Counted from the first letter of the stretch, positions 27,168 to 41,090 are shown. The stretch: 64,000 bases of DNA from Vibrio gazogenes (GCF_023920225.1 NZ_CP092587.1:3437709-3501708); one strand, 5' to 3'. Numbers and translations: made by a program. Notes: a model not told the origin generated them from the letters alone.

Positions 27168-27986
27168 TCACACCTCCCCTAAAAACTGAGTCAGCGGACT
27201 CGTCGCCACAGCATAAGAAGATGCAGCACCGATACCAGACTCATAAGCCATTCGTCCGGATTCGACCGCCAGTCTGAAGGCTCTCGCCATCATCAATGGA
27301 TCGGCTGCACTGGCAATCGCAGTGTTGATCAACACCGCATCCGCGCCCATTTCCATCGCCTGAGCCGCATGAGATGGCAGACCAATACCGGCATCAACCA
27401 CAACCGGTACATTGGCCTGCTCGATAATGATTTCCAGAAAAGCTTTGGTCGCTAATCCCTGATTGGAACCAATCGGAGCCCCAAGCGGCATCACAGCGGC
27501 ACACCCCACATCTTCAAGTCGTTTGCATAATACCGGATCTGCATGGCAGTAAGGCAGAACGACAAAACCATCATTGACCAACTGTTCCGCGGCACGAAGC
27601 GTCTCAATGGGGTCTGGCAGCAGATACTTGGGATCCGGATGAATTTCGAGTTTTATCCAGTTTGTTTGCAGTGCTTCTCGTGTTAAGTGTGCAGCAAAGA
27701 TTGCCTCTTTGGCTGTTTTCGCACCTGATGTATTGGGGAGAAAATGCAGGTTCAACGTTTTCAAGGGCGCCAGAATATTATCATTTGAATGTTGTAGATC
27801 GAGCCGTTTCAAAGCCATGGTTGTCATTTCTGACCCTGATGCTTGAATCGCTTCAACCATTATTTCAGCACTGGCAAATTTGCCGGTTCCGGTAAATAGA
27901 CGCGAACCAAATGTCCGGTCTGCAATATTGAGCGGTGTATTCATGTCGAGCGATGCTCCGTGATTGAACTGTGTTTTGCTTGTCAT
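27168..27986 (-). CDS. thiG: Thiazole synthase
   Basis: Start at 27986 is preferred: GGAGG lies eight bases upstream, it begins four bases after thiS, and 272 residues is near the family length; an internal Met ([17 protein letters not shown]) would give about 257. The TIM barrel has LFTGTGKF, the catalytic Lys in [30 protein letters not shown] and [31 protein letters not shown]. It joins deoxyxylulose phosphate, dehydroglycine and sulfur from ThiS to the thiazole phosphate. Confidence 0.94.
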   Translation of the reverse strand: MTSKTQFNHGASLDMNTPLNIADRTFGSRLFTGTGKFASAEIMVEAIQASGSEMTTMALKRLDLQHSNDNILAPLKTLNLHFLPNTSGAKTAKEAIFAAHLTREALQTNWIKLEIHPDPKYLLPDPIETLRAAEQLVNDGFVVLPYCHADPVLCKRLEDVGCAAVMPLGAPIGSNQGLATKAFLEIIIEQANVPVVVDAGIGLPSHAAQAMEMGADAVLINTAIASAADPLMMARAFRLAVESGRMAYESGIGAASSYAVATSPLTQFLGEV

Positions 27987-27990
27987 TGAC

Positions 27991-28197
27991 TTAACCTCCG
28001 GCGATGACCTGAAAGAGCGAAATCTGATCACCATCATTGAGCATCACCTGTGACCATCGACTTTTGGTCATCACTTGCTCATTCAGTGCAAAAACGCATC
28101 CCTGTTCAGGTAAATGAAGTTGGCTGATCACTTGTGCTAATGTGATACCAGCAGGAAATGTATAAACTGCCTCATTAAGCATTATCTGTATGTTCAT
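27991..28197 (-). CDS. thiS: Sulfur carrier protein ThiS
   Basis: The ATG at 28197 gives 68 residues, [17 protein letters not shown] to SLFQVIAGG, a ubiquitin-like fold ending in the required Gly-Gly. ThiF adenylates this end, which is then converted to a thiocarboxylate that feeds sulfur to ThiG. A longer frame starting inside thiF is an artefact. The thiF stop is at 28199, one base away. Confidence 0.94.
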   Translation of the reverse strand: MNIQIMLNEAVYTFPAGITLAQVISQLHLPEQGCVFALNEQVMTKSRWSQVMLNDGDQISLFQVIAGG

Positions 28198-28198
28198 C

Positions 28199-29008
28199 TC
28201 ATCTTCCCTTGTCATCGCGATCATCATGACCACAGACGGGACAAGCGATATCTTTTCCATAGCGCAAAGATTTCAGCTGCATTCGTCGTCCATCAAAATG
28301 AATGAATTCTGACAGTTCGTTGCTTGCTTTATCTGGTGTGAAAGGCGAGTTCTGATGAATATCCTGCAATAGTTGTTGAATCACCTGAATTGCCTGAAGC
28401 GCAGCAATCGCCCCGACAACCGGGCCTAACACACCAGACTCATGGCATCGTTTCGGAGAATAATTCGCGGTGTCACCAACTAAGCAGCGATAACAGGGTG
28501 TATTACTTAAGAAACGGTGAACGGATAACTGCCCGTCCCAGCCAATCGCAGATGCGGAGACAAGGGTTGTCTTTTGTTGATAACAGATACGATTGATTTG
28601 ATGACGCGTCGGAAAGTTGTCACTGCAATCGATCACAACATCGGCCAACATCACCTCAAGCTGAAGCTGTTCATCATCCAGTTTTTTATCGATAGTCCGA
28701 ATCCGGCATCCATGATTGAGACTTCGCAATTGACCGGCAAGCGCACTCACTTTTCTGGCGCCGATATCACTTTCCCGGTAAGCAATTTGTCGATGCAAAT
28801 TACTGAGCTCAACTGCATCATGATCCACTAAAACCATCGAACCGATGCCGGCACCGACAAGATACAATGAAACATGGGCTCCGAGTCCACCGCATCCAAT
28901 CATCAAAACATGCTTTTTGTTCAGCTCACATTGGCCGGTTTCGCCAATTTCCGGCAAAGCAATTTGTCTCTGATAGCGAAGAAATGCATGATCATCGAGT
29001 AATGCCAT
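28199..29008 (-). CDS. thiF: ThiS adenylyltransferase
   Basis: The 269-residue E1-like enzyme has [30 protein letters not shown] (ATP-binding loop and catalytic Asp), the [16 protein letters not shown] stretch with its activating Arg, [12 protein letters not shown] and a second CPVC pair for zinc. It activates the C-terminus of ThiS. It overlaps the start of thiE's C-terminus by 17 bases at 28992-29008. Confidence 0.95.
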   Translation of the reverse strand: MALLDDHAFLRYQRQIALPEIGETGQCELNKKHVLMIGCGGLGAHVSLYLVGAGIGSMVLVDHDAVELSNLHRQIAYRESDIGARKVSALAGQLRSLNHGCRIRTIDKKLDDEQLQLEVMLADVVIDCSDNFPTRHQINRICYQQKTTLVSASAIGWDGQLSVHRFLSNTPCYRCLVGDTANYSPKRCHESGVLGPVVGAIAALQAIQVIQQLLQDIHQNSPFTPDKASNELSEFIHFDGRRMQLKSLRYGKDIACPVCGHDDRDDKGR

Positions 29009-30548
29009 TGTCTCTCCTCCCTGACTGAAATGGTGCTCTCCTCAACAGCCCCCCTTCCGGCGACAAAAATAACCGCTGAAAGGCATCCACAACACTCACG
29101 GTATTTGCCGCCTGTGTGACGGCACGAACGACAGCTAAACTGGAAACGCCCTGTGCTAAAACTGTTGCGGCGTTCTCTAAATCGATCCCGCCAATTGCAA
29201 CGGTTGGAATCGCCCGATGATGAGCCTCGGCAATCGAATCGACGAGCTGTTGATAAAGCCGTAACCGGGCAAGACCTTGAGGCTGAGACGGCATCTGTTT
29301 CGTCGTGGTCGGGAAAATATGCCCGAGTGCGATATAACTTGGTCGCAGTTGTTGTGCCTTGAGAATTTCCCAGTAGCCATGCGTTGAAATTCCTAATCGA
29401 ATCCCTGCATGGCGCAGCGCCTGAATATCTGCGGTGGGTAAATCGCCTTGTCCCAGATGCACACCAAATGCCTGATATTGAATCGCCAATTGCCAGTAGT
29501 CATTAATGAAAACTTGTGCTTGATATGTTTTCCCCAGCAAAACGGCCTGTTTAATCTGCTGCTCAAGGTCGGTTTGATGCGGATTTTTAATCCGTAGTTG
29601 GATAGTCTTCACGCCTAAGCGGAGTAATTTCTCCACCCAAATCACGTCATCAACGACAGGATACAATGACAAGTCGGCAGCATTGACCGCGTTAAAGTAG
29701 TGCCAATTGTCATTTGTATCGGAAATCGCTGTCTCTGAAATGGGTAACTCGACGACAGTTGATGACTTTTCTCCGGATGTATTTTCTATATCGCCATCTA
29801 TATCTAAATTTTCATCTGTAACTGCGGCAATCACAGGGAAATCATGCGCACTTCGTGGCCATGTTTCACGTGAAACATTCAGTGATGCCCGAGCAATGAT
29901 TAAAGCATCTTCAAGTGGAAAATCTAAAATCAATCCCCCGATAAACCAAGCTAAATGCTTTGAGACAAATGAATGTTGTGAGAATGTGTATTGCAATATA
30001 GAGATGAGGTTTGATGCATCAGCCTGGGCAACTGGAGAAAGTGAACACACTTCATCCCCCACCAGCCATCGTTCAGAGAGCGGCGCATCCGGCTGTGGTG
30101 AACTCGCGATCATCACATGATTAGCAGCAAGATTGACAACACCGCCATCCTCCGGATTTATCTTGGAAAGCGGTTTGGTTTTCCACACCCTTGGCTGATC
30201 ATTCCGTCCATCCGTCAGCAGTTGATCCTTGATTTGCTCACAGTAGGTCACATGATAGTGCTGCTGAATATTTTGTTGCGGCAGCTCCTCTGCGGTCAGC
30301 ATGACGCTTTGTTTACCCACCACGACACCATGATATTTGTCCGGCTTTCTCAGATCGATTGACCCGAGACAGATGAACCAACCATCATCGCTATTCTCAT
30401 CAACGTTATTCTCATCAAAAAAGAGACTCGTATCCGCTGCTGCTAACCCTTCTGTTTGTGCAACCGTCAAGAAATGGTGAAGCTCTTCCTTCAGCAAGAC
30501 ACTCATTTCCGCTGTCAGAAGCGCTTTAGAAATGCGTAGCCCAATCAT
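28992..30548 (-). CDS. thiE: Thiamine-phosphate synthase with a large N-terminal extension
   Basis: The C-terminal part (about residues 283-505) is a complete ThiE TIM barrel: [51 protein letters not shown] and PTVAIGGID. It condenses the pyrimidine diphosphate and thiazole phosphate. The N-terminal 280 residues are extra compared with the 211-residue E. coli ThiE. They contain a segment ([28 protein letters not shown]) recalling the C-terminal helix of ThiD-type kinases but lack the usual GTGC anion hole. The extension may be a degenerate ThiD-like domain; this is inference. AGGAGG precedes the ATG. Confidence 0.9.
   Translation of the reverse strand: MIGLRISKALLTAEMSVLLKEELHHFLTVAQTEGLAAADTSLFFDENNVDENSDDGWFICLGSIDLRKPDKYHGVVVGKQSVMLTAEELPQQNIQQHYHVTYCEQIKDQLLTDGRNDQPRVWKTKPLSKINPEDGGVVNLAANHVMIASSPQPDAPLSERWLVGDEVCSLSPVAQADASNLISILQYTFSQHSFVSKHLAWFIGGLILDFPLEDALIIARASLNVSRETWPRSAHDFPVIAAVTDENLDIDGDIENTSGEKSSTVVELPISETAISDTNDNWHYFNAVNAADLSLYPVVDDVIWVEKLLRLGVKTIQLRIKNPHQTDLEQQIKQAVLLGKTYQAQVFINDYWQLAIQYQAFGVHLGQGDLPTADIQALRHAGIRLGISTHGYWEILKAQQLRPSYIALGHIFPTTTKQMPSQPQGLARLRLYQQLVDSIAEAHHRAIPTVAIGGIDLENAATVLAQGVSSLAVVRAVTQAANTVSVVDAFQRLFLSPEGGLLRRAPFQSGRRDNGITR
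29862..29877. other. parS centromere site inside thiE
   Basis: A second exact TGTTTCACGTGAAACA lies in the coding sequence for the ThiE extension, where it encodes VSRET within NVSRETW (residues 224-230). It is 3.9 kb from the intergenic parS. Both are within 35 kb of oriC, as expected for chromosome 1 parS clusters. Confidence 0.92.
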
Positions 30549-30549
30549 T

Positions 30550-32547
<1,998 letters not shown>

Positions 32548-32697
32548 TTAAGAAATAAATGCTTGACGGAAGGACGTATAGACAAGAGGTAAAAATCAAT
32601 TATCGCATTGTAAGGAAAACAATATAACGATATACGGACAGATTTTCGGACAATAGAGAGGCTGTGATGAAATGTAATATAGCCTGAATATTCTCTC

Positions 32698-32778
32698 TTG
32701 TTCCCTTCGCAGGTATTAACCTGATCAGGTTCAACGGATCCCGAATGAACGGTCTCAGCCTTTTGGCACTCCGACAAG
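32698..32778 (-). promoter_or_regulatory. TPP (THI-box) riboswitch
   Basis: Read on the minus strand the element shows the aptamer hallmarks in order: GGAGTGCC, GGCTGAGA, GGGATCC, GAACCTGATCAGGTTAAT and CCTGCGAAGGGAAC. It ends about 170 bases before thiC, so thiamine diphosphate should shut off the whole thiCEFSGH operon. No clear terminator stem was resolved in the leader, so translational or transcriptional control is open. Confidence 0.96.
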
Positions 32779-32827
32779 TAGAAACATTATAGAGAACGGG
32801 TGTGATTAAACAAAGTAAAAAAATAGT

Positions 32828-33211
32828 TTAGCTTTTGGTAATCAGTTGAAAACCAACCCACGCAGCAGAAATACTCAAAATAACATTCAACAAAATATTC
32901 AGACCAAACTTGATGAATGCCCCTTGCTGCATCAGTAAAACATTATCCATGGAGAACGTAGAAAAAGTCGTCAAAGCGCCTAAGAAGCCCAATCCGATGA
33001 CTTGACGCCATGGCTCAACGGAAATCAGTTCCCCTTGAAGCGCAGCAATTAACAGCCCCATCATAAATGAGCCTAAAATATTCACGGTCAAGGTTCCATA
33101 AGGAAAACCTTTACCGAATAAGAAGACACAAAGTTCCGAAATCAAATATCGAGAGCAAGCACCAAATGCTCCCCCAAAGGCAATGAAGCCAAGAACAGAG
33201 AACTGATTCAT
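32828..33211 (-). CDS. crcB: Fluoride exporter CrcB (Fluc)
   Basis: With GAGGAA upstream of three tandem ATG codons I take the last (33211), giving 127 residues, MNQFSVLGFIAFGGAFGACSRYLISE. It has four hydrophobic helices, the GxCSRY motif and the TFSTFSMDNVLL pore segment. It works as a dimer in the inner membrane to expel fluoride. A fluoride riboswitch was not seen upstream. Confidence 0.93.
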   Translation of the reverse strand: MNQFSVLGFIAFGGAFGACSRYLISELCVFLFGKGFPYGTLTVNILGSFMMGLLIAALQGELISVEPWRQVIGLGFLGALTTFSTFSMDNVLLMQQGAFIKFGLNILLNVILSISAAWVGFQLITKS

Positions 33212-33674
33212 CATCATTTCCTCAAAAAATTCCCAAGTACAACCTTTTTTCGTCATGAAAAATACGTGTAATCAAGGTCATAAAAATTCACAGAATAAAA
33301 AAGTTACAGGAGTCACTTTATATCGTAATCCTTCACTTACCCAACGCTTAATTATTCACCAAGTATCATATTATGAATTGATACCGAATATCGGCACTAA
33401 ATTCATATAGGTATTGATGTGCCATTGTGAAATATATCATTCACCACAATATCGATGATTCAAAGGAATATCGATTGTTCAAAGGAGATGAATAAGATTG
33501 ATGGTACTGTGTGACATGAAGAAGATCAAAAATATAAATTTTTTCTCACGTCTCAAAATGCAACATGGGTGGGCAATCAGTTTGCTGTGCACAGCTAACG
33601 CAGCACATTTGATTCCTCACCCATAGCGGTAGGTTAGCGTTGATGTTCTTTCTCAGGGCTGAACTTCAGACATG
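33212..33674. other. Gene-free interval with a 19-bp tandem repeat and a tiny frame
   Basis: Two adjacent 19-base units (33449-33467 and 33468-33486, differing at two positions) read ATATCGATGATTCAAAGGA and ATATCGATTGTTCAAAGGA. A 36-codon frame at 33516-33626 starts MKKIKNINFFSRLKM with no convincing ribosome site. No other gene or RNA was recognised. Confidence 0.5.
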
Positions 33675-34616
33675 TTATTCAGCCTGTCCAAGCACTAGTT
33701 GCTCACCATCCCAGAGAACCTGTTTCATTCGGGTATGGCGGTTAGGGTCCCATAACGGATCCCCTTCAATCTCTGTATAATCACGAGCGTGATACACCAA
33801 AATATCATTACCCTGCTCATCTTGGGTAAAGCAGCTGTGTCCGGGACCAAAAACATGGTCGCTGACATTGGTCACGAAAACCGGATGTGGCGATTTGTAC
33901 CAATTTTCAGGGTTAAGTAAATCCGCATCCTCATCCGCTTGTAAGAGCCCCATACAGTAACGTTCGTCGGTCGCACTGGCAGAATATGTCAGCCAGACTT
34001 TTCCGTGACGAATCAGGACATACGGGCCTTCATTCACCATGAAACCTTGTGTTTCCCAGTCAAACTCAGGTATCGATAACCGAGTGCCTGGTAGTTTTAA
34101 TGTTGTCGGTGACAGCATTTCTGCAATGTATAAATTGGAATTACCGGCTATCTCTTGCTCTTTCTGTGCCCAGACATAATACCGGGTTCCCCGATGCTCA
34201 AATGTCGTGGCATCGAGACAGAATGCATCGATCCCAGAATCGACCTGCCCACAAAATGTCCACGGTTCCGCCAGCGGGTTCTCTCCATCGCAACGAATGA
34301 CATACATCCGATGCTGAAACAGACCATCCTTAATTTCTCGACTTGGCGCGGCCGCAAAGTAGATATACCAGCTCCCGTCAATGGCGTGGATCTCCGGCGC
34401 CCAGATTAAATCAGAATAAGGACCATGATCCGGCTTGTGCCAAACCGTCACAATTTCATCGGTTGCGGCCAATCCAGCAAGTGTTTTTGCCCTTCTGAGT
34501 TCAATGCGATCATATTCAGGAACCGATGCAGTGAAATAATAATACCCATCATGATGAAGATAGACATGTGGGTCCGCTCGCTGCTCAATGACTGGATTTT
34601 TTATTTTAAATACCAT
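33675..34616 (-). CDS. Glycoside hydrolase family 43 protein
   Basis: The 313-residue protein is a five-bladed propeller of the GH43 type. RADPHVYLHHDGYYYFTAS carries the general base Asp16, AFCLDATTFEHRGTRYYVW the pKa-modulating Asp, and VNEGPYVLIRHGKVWLTYSAS the general acid Glu. GHGSCF-type FGPGHSCFTQ and YHARDYTEIEGDPL follow. No signal peptide is present, so it is cytoplasmic. Such enzymes release arabinofuranose or xylose from imported oligosaccharides. It is ten bases from the GPH symporter, its likely substrate supplier. The exact linkage is not fixed. Confidence 0.9.
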   Translation of the reverse strand: MVFKIKNPVIEQRADPHVYLHHDGYYYFTASVPEYDRIELRRAKTLAGLAATDEIVTVWHKPDHGPYSDLIWAPEIHAIDGSWYIYFAAAPSREIKDGLFQHRMYVIRCDGENPLAEPWTFCGQVDSGIDAFCLDATTFEHRGTRYYVWAQKEQEIAGNSNLYIAEMLSPTTLKLPGTRLSIPEFDWETQGFMVNEGPYVLIRHGKVWLTYSASATDERYCMGLLQADEDADLLNPENWYKSPHPVFVTNVSDHVFGPGHSCFTQDEQGNDILVYHARDYTEIEGDPLWDPNRHTRMKQVLWDGEQLVLGQAE

Positions 34617-34625
34617 GGAATAACC

Positions 34626-36026
34626 TCATTTTACTGGGACAGATAACGGTGTCTTATTATTTATATCATCGATACCATCACTCATATCTTGACTGGTGCT
34701 TCCCTGATGAATCATTTCGTTATAATAGCTGTCTGTCACTTTATATCTGAACATCAAAAGCCCCATGAGCAGATGGAATATACCGGGAATCAGGGTGAGC
34801 ATTAAAGCAATCCCTGTGAGTGTAAAACTGGACTGTGCCTGATTTGGCGCATAATCAAAAAAGGTCAGTAACCACCCGACAATCGCACCGGCAATCCCCA
34901 TTCCAAATTTTTGACAGAATGAAATACCGCCAAACGATAAGCCAGAGACTCGCTGACCTAATTTAAATTCACCATAATCGACGGCTTCTGCAATTGCAGA
35001 CCAGAATATCGGAGCGTGCAAATCAACAATAAAGGACAGCAGAAAATAGAGAATAAAAGCGAGAGCAAAGTCAGATGGCCCGACAGAAAAATAGAGAATA
35101 GCACTCAAGATCATCACAGCGATCTGACTGTAGCGGAATAGTTTAACCTTACAGTAATATTTGGTTATCCAAGTGGATGCCACCATCGCCAGAATCGCAG
35201 CGACAACCCCTGTCGCGAGGAATGCCGATATCGTCACGGCATCCCCCCCTAAATAATATTTGGCATAATACGCGGCAACAGAGCCTCGTACGGTGTAGCC
35301 GACCGTACCGGTGACACAAACCATACATAAGATGACCCACTGATCATTGCTGATAAGGGATTTCAGTTGTTGGGTAAATGGTTTGCTTTCTATGACATAG
35401 TCGATACGTTCTGTGGTCGTAAAGTAGCAAAATAAGAACAGTAGTGTCCCCATCAAAGCCATCAATCCCATAGCATACTGATAACCCAATTGAATATTTT
35501 CACTACCCCACTTTTCAGAGAGTAAGGGAACGATAATGGTCACCAGAAATGCAGCAATCTTGGCAAAGAATAGCCGATATCCGTTAGCCGATAGTTTTTC
35601 TTTCGGATCATCGGTAAGCACACTAATTAAAGAAATATATGGAATCGTGACGGCGGTAAACATCACCGTCACAAAAATATAGGTCGCATAGGCATATGCT
35701 AATTTTCCGTTGTAATCCAAATCTGGCGTACTAAAGGTTAAGAACACCGAAATACCAAAGGGAATCGATAAAAACAGCATATAAGGGCGATAGCGCCCCC
35801 AACGGGTATTCACTTTATCTGTAATCATCCCCATGATTGGGTCAGTCACAGCATCAATCAAACGAACGACAATGAATAACATCGCCAGATCACTGGCTTT
35901 TATGCCAAAGATATCGGTATAAAAAAATGTGATGATAAGCATCATTGATGATATCACCACATTAACAGCCATATCTCCTGAGCCAAATCCAACTTTCTCA
36001 AGAACTGAGAGTTTGAACTTATACAT
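34626..36026 (-). CDS. Glycoside-pentoside-hexuronide (GPH) cation symporter
   Basis: The 466-residue protein has about twelve hydrophobic helices of the MFS_2 type. Characteristic segments are VGFGSGDMAVNVVISSMMLIITFFYTDIFGI at the N-terminus and RLIDAVTDPIMGMITDKVNTRWGRYRPYMLFLS (the DPxMG and RWGRYRP motifs). It should import a disaccharide or oligosaccharide with Na+ or H+. It pairs with the GH43 gene: transport then intracellular cleavage of a xylo- or arabino-oligosaccharide. No regulator is adjacent. Confidence 0.9.
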   Translation of the reverse strand: MYKFKLSVLEKVGFGSGDMAVNVVISSMMLIITFFYTDIFGIKASDLAMLFIVVRLIDAVTDPIMGMITDKVNTRWGRYRPYMLFLSIPFGISVFLTFSTPDLDYNGKLAYAYATYIFVTVMFTAVTIPYISLISVLTDDPKEKLSANGYRLFFAKIAAFLVTIIVPLLSEKWGSENIQLGYQYAMGLMALMGTLLFLFCYFTTTERIDYVIESKPFTQQLKSLISNDQWVILCMVCVTGTVGYTVRGSVAAYYAKYYLGGDAVTISAFLATGVVAAILAMVASTWITKYYCKVKLFRYSQIAVMILSAILYFSVGPSDFALAFILYFLLSFIVDLHAPIFWSAIAEAVDYGEFKLGQRVSGLSFGGISFCQKFGMGIAGAIVGWLLTFFDYAPNQAQSSFTLTGIALMLTLIPGIFHLLMGLLMFRYKVTDSYYNEMIHQGSTSQDMSDGIDDINNKTPLSVPVK

Positions 36027-36405
36027 AGTAATAGACCTCGTTCAGATAGAAATAAAAATCAGGTATCTTCGTAATTTCGACCTGAATTATTATCTGAACA
36101 ATGAATACCATCAGTTGCATAATATGCAAATTATATAAATCAGCTAATATGTCCATCGATATAGCTATTCTTACTAAAACGATTGTTTTTATATCATTAT
36201 TGTTATTGAGACCTTGTTCACACCCGCAATAATAACGGCCCTTTAACGCAAACCAGCTACCTTTTTAATCGTCAACTAGAACGATTAAACTCTTCTTTCT
36301 CAACGTAAAAAGCCCCAGTCTTCCGACTGAGGCTCAATATTGGGGCATCACAATATGATCTTGAAAACCAACCGACCAAAACTCGTCACTCAGTCGTTGG
36401 GAAAA
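36027..36405. other. Gene-free interval between the sugar symporter and the IS630 region
   Basis: This AT-rich stretch contains the promoter side of the symporter gene, a terminator at 36311-36334, and no recognisable gene. Confidence 0.6.
36311..36334 (-). terminator. Distal terminator of the rRNA operon side
   Basis: AGCCCCAGTC and GACTGAGGCT pair with a single mismatch around TTCC. On the minus strand a U-run (TTTTTACG) follows. It is the last terminator-like hairpin past the duplicated tRNA-Asp units. Confidence 0.7.
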
Positions 36406-36468
36406 CAATAGGAATGGGTCTTTACATCAAACAAAAAAAACCTGACATGGCTATCAGGGTTTCAAATA
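36406..36468. repeat. Diverged copy of the tRNA-Asp downstream unit (left copy)
   Basis: The segment CAATAGGAATGGGTCTTTAC... with a hairpin near 36441-36458 and GGTTTCAAATA matches 37697-37761 closely over its length. It is what remains past the IS630 insertion of a duplicated tRNA-Asp/terminator unit. Confidence 0.7.
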
Positions 36469-36496
36469 ATACCAATCGCACTAATTTTATGATCTA

Positions 36497-37000
36497 ATGT
36501 CAACTTCAATAGGAGCTGATATGATGACCTCTGACTTCCCAAAACTTATTCGTGAAACATCTGATGCTAGGATGCGTACGAGACTTCTTGCTATATCTCA
36601 TTTCGTGGATGGAAAAAGCCGCACTCAGATCGCCAAATATTTAAAAGTCAGTCGTACCAGTGTCAATAACTGGGTGGTGACTTATTTGAAGAACGGTGTT
36701 GAAGGCTTAGTAGAAAAGCAGCATACAGGCCGTCCTCCACGACTGACTGAAGACCAGCTATCTCAGTTAAAGCTGTACATAACTTCCAATGCGATTAAGC
36801 CTGAAGGTGGAAGACTACAGGGAACAGATATTATTGAATTCATACATGAGGAATTTGGCCTATCGTACAGCTTATCAGGTATCTATAAAATATTGAGAAA
36901 GCTTGATTTAGTTTGGATAACAACGCGTTCAAAGCACCCAAAGCAATCTGTAGAAGCGCAAGAAGCTTTTAAAAAAATTCCAAATCGAAACGATCCTTAA
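36497..37000 (+). CDS. IS630 transposase, N-terminal frame (HTH part)
   Basis: The 167-residue product has an HTH of the IS630/Tc1 type (LAISHFVDGKSRTQIAKYLKVSRTSVNNWVVTYLKNGVEGL, in parts) and a winged-helix region ending EAFKK. The reading frame then leaves the family alignment at a run of seven A (36971-36977). A +1 shift there restores the catalytic frame, so the protein is either frameshifted in the genome or made by slippage. Confidence 0.88.
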   Translation: MSTSIGADMMTSDFPKLIRETSDARMRTRLLAISHFVDGKSRTQIAKYLKVSRTSVNNWVVTYLKNGVEGLVEKQHTGRPPRLTEDQLSQLKLYITSNAIKPEGGRLQGTDIIEFIHEEFGLSYSLSGIYKILRKLDLVWITTRSKHPKQSVEAQEAFKKIPNRNDP

Positions 37001-37013
37001 GATCCCAGGACAT

Positions 37014-37547
37014 GTGGCTTTAAAAGATGTTCAAATCTGGTTTCAAGATGAAGCCAGATTTGGCCAGCGCAACACAACCACCCGAATATGGGCAGAAAAA
37101 GGGACTCGCCCCAGAGCGGTACAACAACAGCAATTTGAGTATGCGTACCTCTTTGGAGCGGTGTGCGTTAATACCGGAGAAACTGAAGCTATTGTTGTGC
37201 CGATGAGCAACATGGAAGCAATGAAAGAGCAACTCAGGCTCATTTCTCAATCAACACCCACGGACAAACATGCTGTCGTCATCATGGATCAAGCCAGTTG
37301 GCATCAAAGTTATCTTGCCGATTCATTCAAGAACGTGACTATCATTCATATACCGTCCTATTCACCGGAACTGAATCCAATAGAGCAGGTATGGAGTTGG
37401 TTACGTCAGAACGAAATAGCCAATAGGTGTTTTGAATGTTATGACGATATTGTCGACAAGCTGTGTAGTGCTTGGAATCGTTTTTGTGCAGACAAAAGCA
37501 GGGTCATTTCACTCTGCTTTAGAGATTGGACCATGTTGACCAATTAA
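37014..37547 (+). CDS. IS630 transposase, C-terminal frame (DDE_3 part)
   Basis: The 177-residue frame carries VQIWFQDEARFGQ (first Asp region), VVIMDQASWHQS (second Asp) and SPELNPIEQVWSWLRQNEIANR (Glu), the DDE triad of IS630. It is in the +1 frame relative to the upstream part and the alignment extends back to 36978. The ATG at 37014 is only where an independent start could lie; the true product would be a fusion. Confidence 0.88.
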   Translation: MALKDVQIWFQDEARFGQRNTTTRIWAEKGTRPRAVQQQQFEYAYLFGAVCVNTGETEAIVVPMSNMEAMKEQLRLISQSTPTDKHAVVIMDQASWHQSYLADSFKNVTIIHIPSYSPELNPIEQVWSWLRQNEIANRCFECYDDIVDKLCSAWNRFCADKSRVISLCFRDWTMLTN

Positions 37548-37581
37548 TTAGTGCGATTGGTATAAGTGGCCTTCTCTTTAC

Positions 37582-37677
37582 GGATAAGCGGACAGGACTC
37601 GAACCCGCGATTGCCTCACGGCAGCGTGACAGGCCACTGTTTTTAAAAAGAAGGCTAACCCACTGAACGACCGCACT
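37582..37677 (-). pseudogene. Decayed tRNA-Asp copy
   Basis: On the minus strand the T-arm (GCGGGTTCGAGTCCTGT), anticodon loop CTGTCAC (GUC) and D-arm (GTTCAGTGGGTTAG) of tRNA-Asp are recognisable. The gap between D-arm and anticodon is 13 bases too long and that between anticodon and T-arm 7 bases too long, and the acceptor ends barely pair with no CCA. It is a decayed duplicate of the functional gene at 37764-37840. Confidence 0.75.
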
Positions 37678-37696
37678 ACTCGGACTATCGATGAAA

Positions 37697-37761
37697 CAAT
37701 AGGAATCGGTCTTTACGCCAAATACAAAAAAACCTTGGTATCACTACCAAGGTTTCAAATA
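37697..37761. repeat. tRNA-Asp downstream unit (right copy)
   Basis: CAATAGGAATCGGTCTTTAC through GGTTTCAAATA corresponds to the left copy at 36406-36468. It contains the functional terminator after tRNA-Asp. Together with the pseudo-tRNA it shows a tandem duplication of this part of the rRNA operon tail. Confidence 0.75.
37730..37755 (-). terminator. Terminator after tRNA-Asp
   Basis: An 11-bp perfect stem (AAACCTTGGTA with TACCAAGGTTT) closes a TCAC loop. On the minus strand a U-run follows. It ends the rRNA operon transcript just past tRNA-Asp. Confidence 0.85.
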
Positions 37762-37763
37762 AG

Positions 37764-37840
37764 TGGCGGAGCGGACGGGACTCGAACCCGCGACCCCCGG
37801 CGTGACAGGCCGGTATTCTAACCAACTGAACTACCGCTCC
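37764..37840 (-). tRNA. tRNA-Asp (GUC)
   Basis: The 77-base minus-strand gene begins GGAGCGGTAGTTCAGTTGG, has the anticodon loop CTGTCAC with GTC, the T-arm GGGTTCGAGTCC, and encodes CCA. All stems pair. It is the distal tRNA of the rRNA operon. Confidence 0.97.
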
Positions 37841-38003
37841 ACAAATAACTGCCTCTCAATAAAGTCTTACAATCTCATTGCTTTATTGAGACGCTTGTCG
37901 CTGTGCGCTGAGGATTTTGAAGTGAGACGCGCAGTGTGCAAGTGCACATGAGCATCGCAGCTATCAAAAGCATCAAGCTTCAGTAGACAAACGATAAATT
38001 AAA

Positions 38004-38120
38004 GCCTGGCGATGTCCTACTCTCACATGGGGAGACCCCACACTACCATCGGCGCTGTTTCGTTTCACGACTGAGTTCGGCATGGAGTCAGGTGGGTCCA
38101 AAACGCTATCGTCGCCAAGC
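38004..38120 (-). rRNA. rrf: 5S ribosomal RNA
   Basis: On the minus strand the sequence TGCTTGGCGACCATAGCG... through GTAGGACATCGCCAGGC is a complete 5S gene of about 117-120 bases with pairing ends. It follows 23S in the operon. Confidence 0.96.
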
Positions 38121-38201
38121 AAATTCTTTCAATTCGAAAAGCTGATTCTCTCTACACAATCAAGTCTCTTACTGAGCCCTAAAACCCCTTCGGTGTTGTA
38201 T

Positions 38202-41090
<2,889 letters not shown>

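Larger units (their letters stand above)
36469..37563 (+). mobile_element. IS630-family insertion sequence
   Basis: The 1.1-kb element has perfect terminal inverted repeats, ATACCAATCGCACTAATT at 36469-36486 and its complement at 37546-37563. IS630 elements target TA; because the ends themselves read TA the exact boundary may shift by one or two bases. Two adjoining reading frames encode the HTH and DDE parts of one transposase. It is inserted between a decayed tRNA-Asp copy and its terminator. Confidence 0.9.
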
